Assembly: GCF_030463565.1 (NCBI RefSeq)
Contig: NC_134649.1
Location: 34,559,044 to 34,623,043, forward strand
Direction of reading: 5' to 3'
Source: Pelecanus crispus
Lineage: Eukaryota > Chordata > Aves > Pelecaniformes > Pelecanidae
Length of the DNA: 64,000 bases
A program made the position numbers and the translations under genes. Below, one piece after another: positions 31,791 to 58,629 of this stretch. Positions within the stretch are counted from its first letter, which is position 1; the number at the start of each line of letters is the position of its first letter. Under the pieces are notes generated by a model that ran no database searches, was not told the origin of the DNA, and saw only the letters and a list, made by a program, of their open reading frames with translations.

Positions 31791-32700
31791 GCACTGGGAG
31801 CTGTGCTGGGTCCTTTCGCCCCCTGGCGGCCGAGCGCGGCGCTGCAGGAGCCCCGCGGTGCGGGGGGGGGCACTGGGGACAGCGGGGTGGGGGGGGCACT
31901 GGGGCAGCGAGGGGGGCCGGGACACGGGGGCACTGGGCTCTACTGGGGACACCCGGGGCAGTCCTGGCAGAGCCTGGCGACACGGGGGGCGGGGGCGTGG
32001 GGACACAGAGGGGTTACCGGGGTGTCCCTGGGGACACTAAGTCTTACCAGGGTGGCCATGGTGGCAATGGGGGGTGCTGGGGACACGGGAGGGGGGGACT
32101 GGTGGCCTAAGGACACTGGGGAGGGGCGATGAGGGGCCTGGAGACACTGGGGAGGGGGTCACTGCAGTTGGCATGAGAGCACAGGGATGACACTGGGGTG
32201 CGCCTCGATGTTGGGCAGGGCTTTTGGCGGGGGGCCAGTCCTGAAGACTCGGGGGTACTGGGATTGCACGGGCACATGGCGGGGATGCTGGGATTTCTCC
32301 TTGGGATACTGGAGAGTGTTGCTGGGGAGGGGCTTGGAGACCCTGGGGAGGGTACTTGGGTGTCCCTGAGGACATTGGGCAGGTATTGCTGGAGGGGCCT
32401 GGGGACACTCTGAGGGGTGACACTGGGCTGGCCTGGTGACACTGGGAGTGTACTGGTGGGTGCCTGGGGACACTAAGGAGTGCACCCAAGGGGGCTGGGG
32501 ACATTGGTGGAAGGTCCTGGAAAGGGCCCTGGGGACACAAGGTGGGGTGAGAGGGGATGGCAGTGGATCACTGGGGGGGTGCCCCTGGGGACATTGGGCA
32601 CAGGCACCTGGGATGGCTTACTGGGGGGGCTGTGGGCACCAGTCCAGAGCCGGGGGGGGGGGGGGGGGGTGTGACTTGAGCTGGGGACAATGTGGACATT
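31791..32700. repeat. GGGGACACTGGG-rich minisatellite with an 18-G run
   Basis: Diverged units around ggggacactggggagggg and ctggggacac continue up to GNAT1's promoter region. A pure run of 18 G lies at 32652-32669. Strong guanine asymmetry makes the + strand a G-quadruplex candidate throughout. Confidence 0.75.
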
Positions 32701-32879
32701 TCCACCCACTGCCCCCAGCTGCTGTCAGACCCCAGCAGAGCCCCCCAGCTCCAACACCCCTGGGGTCCACAGCAGAGCCAGAGCTGGGTGGAGGTCCCAC
32801 GTCCCTGGGGGTGGCCGGGTCACTGTCCCCAGCCCCAGGGCAGGGGCAAAGCGGGGGGCTGGCCGGCCTTGGGCCCCCC

Positions 32880-33196
32880 CGGCAGAAGCGCTGACGCTGG
32901 GAGCCGCGGGATTGCTGAGCTCAGCCTGCTGCAGATTTAAGGGGGTTTATCTGGGGAGGGCAGGGGGCGGGCCCGACTTAAGCCACGGGTGCTGAGCGCA
33001 GCACCCCTCTGGGCGGCCCCCCGGGTCCTTGGCCCTGTCCTTGGCCCACATTGGGTGGGCGGCGGTGGTGGCAGCGCGGCAGTCGGCAGCAGGCACAGGG
33101 AGGCGAGCGCTGGAGGCGGCGGGGGGCTGGAGCTCGTTGCCCATCCTGGTGCTGACCTCCAAGGAGCGGGTGAGCCGTAGGGCCGCAGGGCCGAGG
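32880..33196 (+). promoter_or_regulatory. GNAT1: GNAT1 proximal promoter with two Maf/NRL-type palindromes
   Basis: Two 14-base elements match the CRE-type Maf recognition element (TGCTGAGCTCAGCA pattern). TGCTGAGCTCAGCC at 32913-32926 differs at one base, and TGCTGAGCGCAGCA at 32990-33003 also differs at one base. They lie 284 and 207 bases upstream of the GNAT1 ATG. NRL, a Maf-family factor, activates rod genes in mammals. A ggattg (reverse caatcc, a weak OTX/CRX-like core) touches the first element at 32909-32914. No canonical TAATCC and no TATA box are seen. Motifs are visible; the promoter role is inferred. Confidence 0.55.
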
Positions 33197-36100
33197 ATGG
33201 GCGCCGGGGCCAGCGCCGAGGAGAAGCACTCCCGCGAGCTAGAGAAGAAGCTCAAGGAGGATGCTGAGAAGGATGCCAGGACTGTCAAGCTGCTGCTGCT
33301 GGGTATGGCGGGGGAAAACACCCTGGGGGGGATACCTATCCTTTGTGCACCTCACCCCAACAGCCCACCCAATATTCCTCTGACACTTCCCAGCACCCCT
33401 CAATCCAACCAGCCCACACCAACAGGCCTCCCTAAACCCAATTGGCCCACTCAATGTACCCCTGGCCCCCAGACACACTTCCAAACCCAACCAGTCCACC
33501 CCAACAGCCCACCCAATGTTTCCCTGACTCCCCTAGCACACCTAAAAACAACCAGCCCATCCTAACAGCACACCCAGTATTTCCCTGATGCTTCCAGCAC
33601 CCCTAAACCCAACCAGCCCACCCCAAGAGTGCTCCCAACAGCCTCCCACTCCCAGGCACCCCTAAAACCAACCAACCCCCCCCAACAGCACACCCAAAGT
33701 TTCCCTGACCCCGCCTAGACCCAACCAGCTCAGCAGCCCCCCATTCCCAGCTCTCCCAGACCAGCTCATCTCAGCAGCTCACCCAACAGCAGCCCACCCT
33801 CTGCTAGGCACCTCAACCCAACAACCCATCTCAACAGCCCACCCTAAGAGCCCCCAGCTTCCAGGTACCCCCCAAACCCAGCCAGCCCATCCATCCAACA
33901 GCTCATCCCAACATCCCGCCACTCCCAGCCCCCTCCCCCAAACCCAACCAACCCATCTCAAGAGCCTTTACCAATACCACCTATGAGCACCCTACCGTCG
34001 CGGCCTCTTCCCGCCCCCCCCGCCCCATCCTCCCAGGCACCCCCGTGCAGCCCATGCCACCACCCTTCTGCCCAGCCCTGGGGTCTGTCCCTGCAGCCCC
34101 CCAGCACTGCAGGTCCATCCCAGTCCCTCCCAGCTGCCCCAGTGGTGCCTGAGGACTGGGATGCTCTGGACATGGTGGCACCATGGGTGCCATTGCTGTC
34201 CTCCCAGCCCAGCCCAGGGCATGTCCCCCTGCGCTGCCACAGGCTTGGGGCATCAGGCGGTGGGTGGCGGGGTTATGATGCCACCGTGTCCCCTGCCCCT
34301 CCCCTGGGTCCCCGAGCATGTCCCTGGCTGAGCCGCCACAGATCCCATTAGACACAGCGGCTCAGCCCAACCTTAATGCCCACTGGCACCAGGCTGTAAT
34401 CCCCCTTCCCTGCCTGCACTGCAGATCTGGCACAGCCACCAGTGCCCCTGGCTGTGCCAGGGACCAGGGGTCCCAGAGGGCCAGCGTGGGGTGCAGTTGG
34501 GGGGCATCCATGGTGTGGACACCACCATGACCCGTGCTTTGTCCCCGCAGGAGCAGGGGAGTCGGGGAAGAGCACCATCGTCAAGCAGATGAAGTAAGTG
34601 CCAGGGAGTGACGCTTGGCTGTGCCCCACCGAGCCACATGCCTGCCCCACGCTGCAGCCATGGGGTGCCCCATCCCATCATGCCATGTGCCTAGCCCACA
34701 CCACAGCCACGGGGTGCCCCTGTCCCACTGTGTCTGGCTCTGCCCCACACCACAGCCATGGCAGGCACCCATCCCTTAGTGCCTGGCTCAGCCCCATGGC
34801 ACCCAGCTCAGCCCCATGCTGCACCCATTGGTGCCTTCACCCCACAGTGCCCACCTCAGCCCCATGCTGCACCCACGGGTGCCCCCCCACCCCATGGCAC
34901 CCAGCTCAGCCCCGTGCCCCCTCCCTGGCCAGGATCATCCACCAGGATGGTTACTCACTGGAGGAATGCCTGGAGTTCATCGCCATCATCTACAGCAACA
35001 CACTTCAGTCCATGCTGGCCATCGTGCGGGCCATGACCACCCTCAACATCCAGTATGGGGACTCAGCTCGCCAGGTGAGGGGCACTCCACACCAGGGAGG
35101 GGGAGTCCCCCCCAGCCACCTGGCCCTGCTGAGCCCCTCTCCCTCGTAGGATGATGCCCGCAAGCTGCTGCACCTCTCGGACACCATCGAGGAGGGCACC
35201 ATGCCCAAGGAGATGTCAGACATCATCGGGCGTCTCTGGAAGGATGCGGGCATCCAAGCCTGCTTCGACCGTGCCTCCGAGTACCAGCTCAATGACTCGG
35301 CTGGCTAGTGCGTGGGGTGGGGGGTCTGGGCGGGGGGTGTCTGGGGCTGCCAACACGTCTCATGCCCACTGTGTGCCCGACCAGCTACCTGTCAGACCTG
35401 GAGCGCCTGGTGACCCCCGGCTATGTCCCCACGGAGCAGGACGTGCTACGCTCCCGTGTCAAGACCACCGGTATCATTGAGACCCAGTTCTCCTTCAAAG
35501 ACCTCAATTTCAGGTGGGGGCTGAGCCCCCGGTGAGGGCTGGTGCCAGGGGGGTGGGCGGGGGGGTGGGGGCTGCTGATGTATCCCCCCCTGCCCTGCCC
35601 AGGATGTTTGACGTGGGCGGCCAGCGCTCAGAGCGGAAGAAGTGGATCCACTGCTTCGAGGGGGTGACCTGCATCATCTTCATCGCAGCCCTCAGCGCCT
35701 ATGACATGGTCCTGGTGGAGGATGATGAAGTGGTGAGGAAGGATCCCAGGGCATACAACCCCCCTGCTTTGTCTGCATTACAACGGGGCGGGGGGGCGGG
35801 TCGCCATGGGGCTAACAGGGCTGTGTCCCTCTGCAGAACCGCATGCATGAGAGCCTGCACCTCTTCAACAGCATCTGCAACCACCGCTACTTCGCCACCA
35901 CCTCTATCGTCCTCTTCCTCAACAAGAAGGACGTCTTCCTGGAGAAGATCAAGAAGGCCCATCTCAGCATCTGTTTCCCCGACTACGACGGTGAGGGGGC
36001 AGCGGCTCGCCCACGGGGAGGTGTTGGGGTGGCGGGTGAAGGGGTGGGGGCCAGCACCCTGCAGCAGCCACCCACCAGGTGTCCTCAGCACCCCATGCAA

Positions 36101-36431
36101 GCCACGCTGCACTAGTGCTGCTCATGGACCAAGCAGGGTTTGCCCACCCGGGGGAGCGCTGGGTGACGCTGGGCCAGCACCCATGGGCGGTGGGGACAGA
36201 TCAGCCCAGGAGGGGAACCAGCTCACTGCCGTACCTCCAGGTCCCAACACCTACGAGGACGCAGGCAACTACATCAAGCTGCAGTTCCTGGAGCTGAACA
36301 TGCGGCGGGATGTGAAGGAGATCTACTCCCACATGACCTGCGCCACCGATACCGAGAACGTCAAGTTTGTCTTTGACGCCGTCACCGACATCATCATCAA
36401 GGAGAACCTCAAGGACTGCGGGCTCTTCTGA
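33197..36431 (+). CDS. GNAT1: Rod transducin alpha subunit (Gt1 alpha), 8 exons
   Basis: Heterotrimeric G-protein alpha subunit that couples photo-activated rhodopsin to cGMP phosphodiesterase in rod outer segments (family knowledge). Exons: 33197-33302, 34551-34593, 34933-35074, 35150-35307, 35385-35513, 35603-35732, 35837-35990, 36241-36431; 1053 bases, 350 aa, the same length as human GNAT1. It starts [18 protein letters not shown] (Gly2 for N-acylation). P-loop GAGESGKS at residues 36-43, switch I Arg in SRVKTTGI, switch II DVGGQ, NKKD guanine-specificity motif, TCAT loop, and C-terminal CGLF with the Cys modified by pertussis toxin. The ATG has A at -3 and G at +4. Sequence differences from GNAI (for example the N-terminus and [14 protein letters not shown]) make GNAT1 clear, rather than GNAT2 or GNAT3. 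Convergent with GNAI2. Confidence 0.97.
33340..33965. repeat. Minisatellite in GNAT1 intron 1 (caacagcccacccaa type)
   Basis: A C/A-rich, T-poor unit of roughly 60-80 bases, containing acccaaccagcccacccc, aacagcccacccaa and tttccctga, repeats with substantial divergence through the first half of the intron between exons 33302 and 34551. Confidence 0.8.
34610..34920. repeat. Minisatellite in GNAT1 intron 2
   Basis: Variants of ctcagccccatgctgcaccc and ccacaccacagccatggg alternate with a unit of about 45-60 bases, filling the 340-base intron between exons ending 34593 and starting 34933. Confidence 0.75.
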
Positions 36432-36639
36432 GCCCCAGCCCCAGCACCCTCTCCCCAGCCCAGGCCTCCCCCTCCCCTGGGGCCCAGCCCCACCGCTGTC
36501 CCCACCCCACCTCCGCAACCATCTCCACTTGCCCCCAACCCCCAGGATTTGACCTGCTCAGCCCCGGAGCCACCCCTGGGTGGGGCGCACAGCCCCGCTC
36601 CCCCTCCCACCAGCCCTCCCACCAGCCAGCACTGCGGGA

Positions 36640-38560
36640 CACCCGGTGCCACTGGGTGCTGGGGGTCCCTGGGGGCTCCAGGTGCTGGGGGCACTGGGTG
36701 ACCCAGGGTGCTGGATACCCTTGGTGCTGCAGCGTGACAGGGGTCCCTGGTACCCTTGGAGCTGGGGGGTCCCTGAGTGCCCTTTGGAGCTGGGGGGCTG
36801 CAAAGGGGTCCCTCGGGCACTGAGGGTCCCTGGGGTACCCCGTGGAGCTGGGGAGTACTGGGGGTCCCTGGTACCCTTTGGTGCTGGGGGTCTCTGGGCA
36901 CCCCTTGGAGCTGAGGGGTGCTGAGGGGGTTCTGAGGGTCCCTGAATGCCCTTTGGAGCTGGGAGGTACAAAGAAGTCCCTTGGGCACTGAGGGTCCCCG
37001 GGGTACCAGTGCTGAAGGTACGGAGCTGGGGAGTACTGGGGGTCCCTTGGGTGCTGGGGGTACCTGGTACCCTTGGGTACTGGGGTGTGCTGGGGGTCTC
37101 TGGGTGCCCCTTGGAGCTGAGGGGTGCTGGGGAGGTCCTGAGGGTCCCCAAGTGCCCTTTGGAGCTGGGGGGTTCCTTGGGCACTGAGGGTCCCTGGGTA
37201 CTCCTTGGAACTGGGGGGTCCCCTGGGTGCTGGGGGTCCCTGGTACCCTTTGGTACTGGGGGGTGCTGGGGGGTCTCTGGGCACCCCTTGGAGCTGAGGG
37301 GTGCTGAGGGGGTCCTGAGGGTCCCTGAATGCCCTTTGGAGCTGGGAGGTACAAAGAAGTCCCTTGGGCACTGAGGGTCCCCGGGGGTACCAGTGCTGAG
37401 GGTATGGAGCTGGGGAGTACTGGGGGTCCCTTGGGTGCTGGGGGTACCTGGTACCCTTTGGTACTGGGGTGTGCTGGGGGTCTCTGGGTGCCCCTTGGAG
37501 CTGAGGGGTGCTGGGGAGGTCCTGAGGGTCCCCAAGTGCCCTTTGGAGCTGGGGGGTCCCTTGGGCACTGAGGGTCCCTGGGTACTCCTTGGAACTGGGG
37601 GGTACTGGGGGTCCCCTGGGTGCTGGGGGTCCCTGGTACCCTTTGGTACTGGGGGGTGCTGGGGGGTCTCTGGGCACCCCTTGGAGCTGAGGGGTGCTGA
37701 GGGGGTCCTGAGGGTCCCTGAATGCCCTTTGGAGCTGGGAGGTACAAAGAAGTCCCTTGGGCACTGAGGGTCCCCGGGGTACCGGTGCTGAGGGTATGGA
37801 GCTGGGGAGTACTGGGGGTCCCTTGGGTGCTGGGGGTACCTGGTACCCTTTGGTACTGGGGTGTGCTGGGGGTCTCTGGGTGCCCCTTGGAGCTGAGGGG
37901 TGCTGGGGTTCCCTTGGGGTGCTGCAGGGTGCTGTGTGTCCCTGGGGGGCTTGGAGCTCAGTGGTGCTGGAGGTCCCCGAGTGCCCCTTTGGAGCTGAGG
38001 GGTGCTGGGGTTCCCTTGGGGTGCTGCAGGGTGCTGTGTGTCCCTGGGGGGCTTGGAGCTCAGTGGTGCTGGAGGTCCCCGAGTGCCCCTTTGGAGCTGA
38101 GGGGTGCTGGGGTTCCCTTGGGGTGCTGCAGGGTGCTGTGTGTCCCTGGGGGGCTTGGAGCTCAGTGGTGCTGGAGGTCCCCGAGTGCCCCTTTGGAGCT
38201 GAGGGGTGCTAGGGGTCCCCAGATGACCTTTGGCGCTGGGGGTCCCTCATAGTCCTTGGAGCTGAGGGGAACCCTTGGGTGCTAGGGGGTCCTGGGTACC
38301 CTTTGGAGCTGGGGGCTGCTGGGGGTGGGTGGTCCTTTGGGTACTGCAGGGTGTTGAGGGTCCCTGGGTGGCCCCTAGAGCTGGGGGGTGCTGGGGGTCT
38401 CCAGGAACACCTTGGAGCTGGGTGCTGGCTGTCCCTGGGTGCCCCCTAGAGCTGGGGGGTGCTGGGGGTCTCCAGGAACACCTTGGAGCTGGGTGCTGGG
38501 TGTCCATGGGTGCCCCCTGGAGCTGGGGGTCCCTGTGGGCTGCTGGGTGCAAGGGGTGCT
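36640..38560. repeat. Hierarchical minisatellite between GNAT1 and GNAI2
   Basis: A short unit (ccctttggagctgggggg plus ctgagggtccctgggtacc) is nested in higher-order repeats. A block beginning tgccctttggagctggga and containing ggtacaaagaagtccc occurs at about 36948, 37329 and 37722 (steps of about 380-393 bases). A second unit of about 102 bases (gctggggttcccttggggtg...) occurs three times from about 37900, 38002 and 38104. A third block of about 70 bases is duplicated at about 38393 and 38464. Long open frames on both strands here are repeat artefacts. Confidence 0.93.
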
Positions 38561-38869
38561 AGATCTCCCTCGGGGCCACAGGTCACTGGGTGCCACCGTC
38601 CCCCTGATGCAGGGCCAGGGGGTGGTCATAGCCCCCCAGCAGCACCCCTCGCTGCTAAGCCAGCACCCCCAGGGGGGCTCAGCCCCCCAGCAATGTCCCA
38701 GCTCCCTCGCCAGGGGTCCCACTGCTGCCCTCACCCCCCACCCCTGGTGTGATGCCAGCCCACCCCTTGTCCCTCTCCCACCCCCGGGACCCCCCTGCCC
38801 TCCCGCAGAGGTAAAGCACCCATGCCCACCCCTGGGTCACAGAGGGGGGGTGACAGGGGGGGTCAGTAT

Positions 38870-39967
38870 ATTTTTTTTTTCCTATTTTTTTTTTCTTTCT
38901 ACATTTTATTATTTCAAACCATGTGAACAATTTGGTAGAACATCCTGTGGGAAAAGCGAGGTTGCGGGCACCAGCTGAGGGGGCCCCCCCCGGGCTGGAG
39001 GGGGAGAGCAAGGGCCTCTCTGTACAGCAGGCTCTCCTCGCCCAACACCAACAGCTAGCCCTACAAAAACTAGGTTTAGAAAGAAGGTGGGGGGGAGATA
39101 CAGGCATCGGGCAGCACCCCCTGCCTGCCCTCCTGCCCAGCCACTGCCCGCAGGGGGCTGCCCATCCCTCGGGGTGCCGGGGAGCAGCGTGGCGGGGCGG
39201 GGTGCGGACCCCCCCCAAGGCACACGGTTGGGGGGTGGGCTGGCCATGGAGGACGCTGCCACCACGTAGCACTCAAAGCTTTTAAATAGTTTGGTAAAAA
39301 CATTTCTTTAAAAAGCAAAAGCAACCTCGACCCAGCCGTTGTGATGTGGTTTTTTTGCACAGTTTGGGGTGGGTTTTTTTCTTTTTTTCTTCTTTTTCTG
39401 GTTTACTAAAAGGAATGTTGTCGGTTGTGTTTTCTGCCGGGTGGGCATCCCCAAGGGGACCCCCGCATCCCCCCCGTGCCAGCAACACTTGCAATGTAAA
39501 CAGTGAGAGCACGCGGGCTCGGGAGCAAATGAACAGGGGCTGGAGCGGTTCAGGGGTTAAAAACCAAGATTAAAACCTCATTTTCCCTAGGAAGGCAGAA
39601 AGGGTGACACCGGCAAGAAGGAGGACGGTGGGGGGTGAACAAGGGCAACAAGGGGGACACAGGCCCTGCCGCCGTGCTGACACCCAAAAAGTCTCTTTAC
39701 GGGGTGGGGGCAGAGGGATGAAACTGAAGAAAAGCAGGAGAGGGGGGGCAGCTTGGTCCTTCCTTCACCGGCGCAGCCGGGGGCTCCTAGGAGAGAGCGG
39801 GCGGTGAGTGGGTGGGGGCAGGGGAGGGGGGCACAGGCACCCCCTGCCAGCCTGCGCCGCGGCGGAGATGGCAGGCAGCGCCTGTCCCGTCCCTGGAGGG
39901 TGCTCCATGACCACCCCATGTGGGGGGCCACTACCAGGACCACCACCCACCTGGGCAGCGCCGGCCC
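38870..39967 (-). terminator. GNAI2: GNAI2 3'UTR with poly(A) signal
   Basis: On the minus strand an AATAAA (TTTATT on +) lies at 38905-38910, about 1.06 kb beyond the GNAI2 stop. A T-rich + stretch follows on the genomic side at 38870-38900. The 3'UTR also contains T-rich and A-rich + strand pieces at about 39345-39420 and is otherwise G/C-rich. Cleavage would fall near 38885. No second gene is seen in it. Confidence 0.7.
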
Positions 39968-56740
<16,773 letters not shown>

Positions 56741-57980
56741 AGGCACGGGGAGGGAGATGGAGTCTGGGTGCTGGACTTTAGGCCTGCGGTCCTTTGGGTG
56801 CAGCCCCGGGGCTGGTGGTCTGGGGCGTGCTGTGCCTCAGGGCCACCCTCCGTGGGGACACTGTCACAGGGTGGTGGCTCAGCCCGTGGGGACCTTCTTG
56901 TCCCGTCACTGGCCAGGGGGCTCAGCCCTCGGGGACCCCACGTGCCACGTTGCCAGAGGAGGGAGTTCCTCGGTGGGTGCCACGGCTAGGGGTGCCCGTG
57001 ACAAGGGATGGGGCAGGATGGGACTGGGCAGGATGGGGCACCCTGCAGCTCTTGCCCACGGCAGGGGGTACCCCCGGCGCTTGCCCCCCGCCCCGGCTCC
57101 CAGGATGGCTCCCTTGGGAATTGGACCCCCCACGTAGCCCACGGAGGGTGCCAGCCGCCCCGCGGGGCTGGCCCATGCCCAGGAAGCCGCCCCAGCGCCG
57201 TGCCAGCCCCACGGCAGAGCCTCGCCGCCCGCCTGGGCCCCTCAGCCCCTCCTCACCCCCCAAGCCGGCAGCCACGGAGCGGGCTGGGGGGCAGCGAGGG
57301 ATGCTCCACTCTAGAAGCTGCCGTGCCAGGGGAAGGGACGCCGCATCCTCCCACGCAGCCCAGCCGTGGGGTCCGTGGGGCAGCGCCCACGGGCCCGCTG
57401 TGGAGGGAGCAGGGCTGTTCCCGTGGGAGCGGGCCACGGTGCTAATAAGGCTTCGCTAACGAGCTGGCACTGTGCCCAGGCCCGGGGCCGGCTGGAGTAC
57501 AGCCCCGTGCCCGGGGGCAGTGGGGGAGAGGGGCCGGGGCTGGGCGGTGCTCACCCCCACTTCACGCCGTGCCGTGGGAGAGGGCCGGGGGACTTGGGGC
57601 TGCCCCTGGGGGGGTGCTGGGGGGGGGGGGGGGGGCACTGGGGACACCTTTGCACCAGGCACGGGATGCCCCCAGCCCGGCTTCCACAGGAGTCCCACTT
57701 TCCCCGGGGGTCCTGCTCCCACAGGGGTCCCACTCCCCGGGGGTCCTGCTTCCTCGGGGTCCAGCTCCCACGGGAGTCCCCGCTCCCCCGCGGTCCCACT
57801 CCTGCCCGGGGCAGGCCGCCCCGGAGGGTGTCCCGCGGGCCGGATCCGTGCGTGGGAGCGCAGCGCCCCCTTGCGCCCACGGAGCCCTGCCCCCCGTGTG
57901 CGTGTCCCCGTGGGCCCGCTGCCCCCGCGTCCCCCGTGCCTGCGTCCCGGCGGGCGTCCCGCTGCATGCGTCCATGTCTG
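56741..57980. other. Intergenic region between GNAI2 promoter and SLC38A3 3' end
   Basis: No gene is recognised. A run of about 17 G lies at 57619-57635. A degenerate 18-22-base minisatellite (ggggtcccactcccc type) lies at about 57690-57810. Other sequence is ordinary GC-rich unique DNA. Confidence 0.55.
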
Positions 57981-58570
57981 CCTGTCCCCGTGGGTGCATG
58001 GGAGGGGCCGTATGTCCCCCACGCTGTCCTCGTGTACGTCTGTGCATGCACATGCATTGACCCTGTGCATCTGCGTCCGTATGCCTGTGCTGTCCCCATG
58101 CACGTCTGTGCATCCATGTGCATGCATGTCCATACGTCTGTGCTGTCCCCATGCATGTCTGTGCATCCATGTGCATGCATGTCCATACGTCTGTGCTGTC
58201 CCCATGCACGTCTGTGCATCCATGTGCATGCATGTCCATACGTCTGTGCTGTCCCCATGTACGTCCGTGCATGAGCGCACTGACCCTGGGCACGCGTGAC
58301 CGTACATCCATGCTGTCCCCGTGCACGCCTACGCATCCACGCGCATGTCTCCGCATGCCCGAGCTGTCCCGCTGTGCATCCATGCGCACTGACGCTGTGC
58401 ACGTGTGTCCGTACGTCTGTGCCATCCTGCTGTACGCCTGTGCATCCCTGTGCACTGCTCCTGTGCGTGCACTGCTCCTGTGCGTGCATGTCCATGTATC
58501 CCTGCTGTCCCCATGTACGTCCGTGCATCCATGTGCATGTGCGTCCGTATGTCCGTGCTGTCCTGGGACG
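57980..58570. repeat. 53-bp minisatellite, TGCATG-rich
   Basis: Near-perfect 53-base units containing tgtccccatgcatgtctg, tgcatccatgtgcatgca and tccatacgtctgtgc begin at 58091, 58144 and 58197. More diverged copies lie on either side (to about 57980 and 58570). The alternating purine-pyrimidine (tgcatgcatg) content is high. Confidence 0.9.
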
Positions 58571-58629
58571 CTGTGTGCTGGGTGCCAGCCTGCGTGCCAG
58601 CTCCTCACCCACCCCAGTGACGCCTGAGA

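Noticed and set aside
30692-32110. 472-codon + strand frame with Gly-Tyr-Thr-Gly repeats between SEMA3F and GNAT1
   Set aside because: Pure translation of the 20-bp minisatellite; open in more than one frame, with no splice or start support.
36323-38252. Long minus-strand Pro-rich and plus-strand Gly/Leu/Val-rich frames after GNAT1
   Set aside because: Products of the nested minisatellite; the frames begin inside GNAT1 exon 8 on the wrong strand and have no family similarity.
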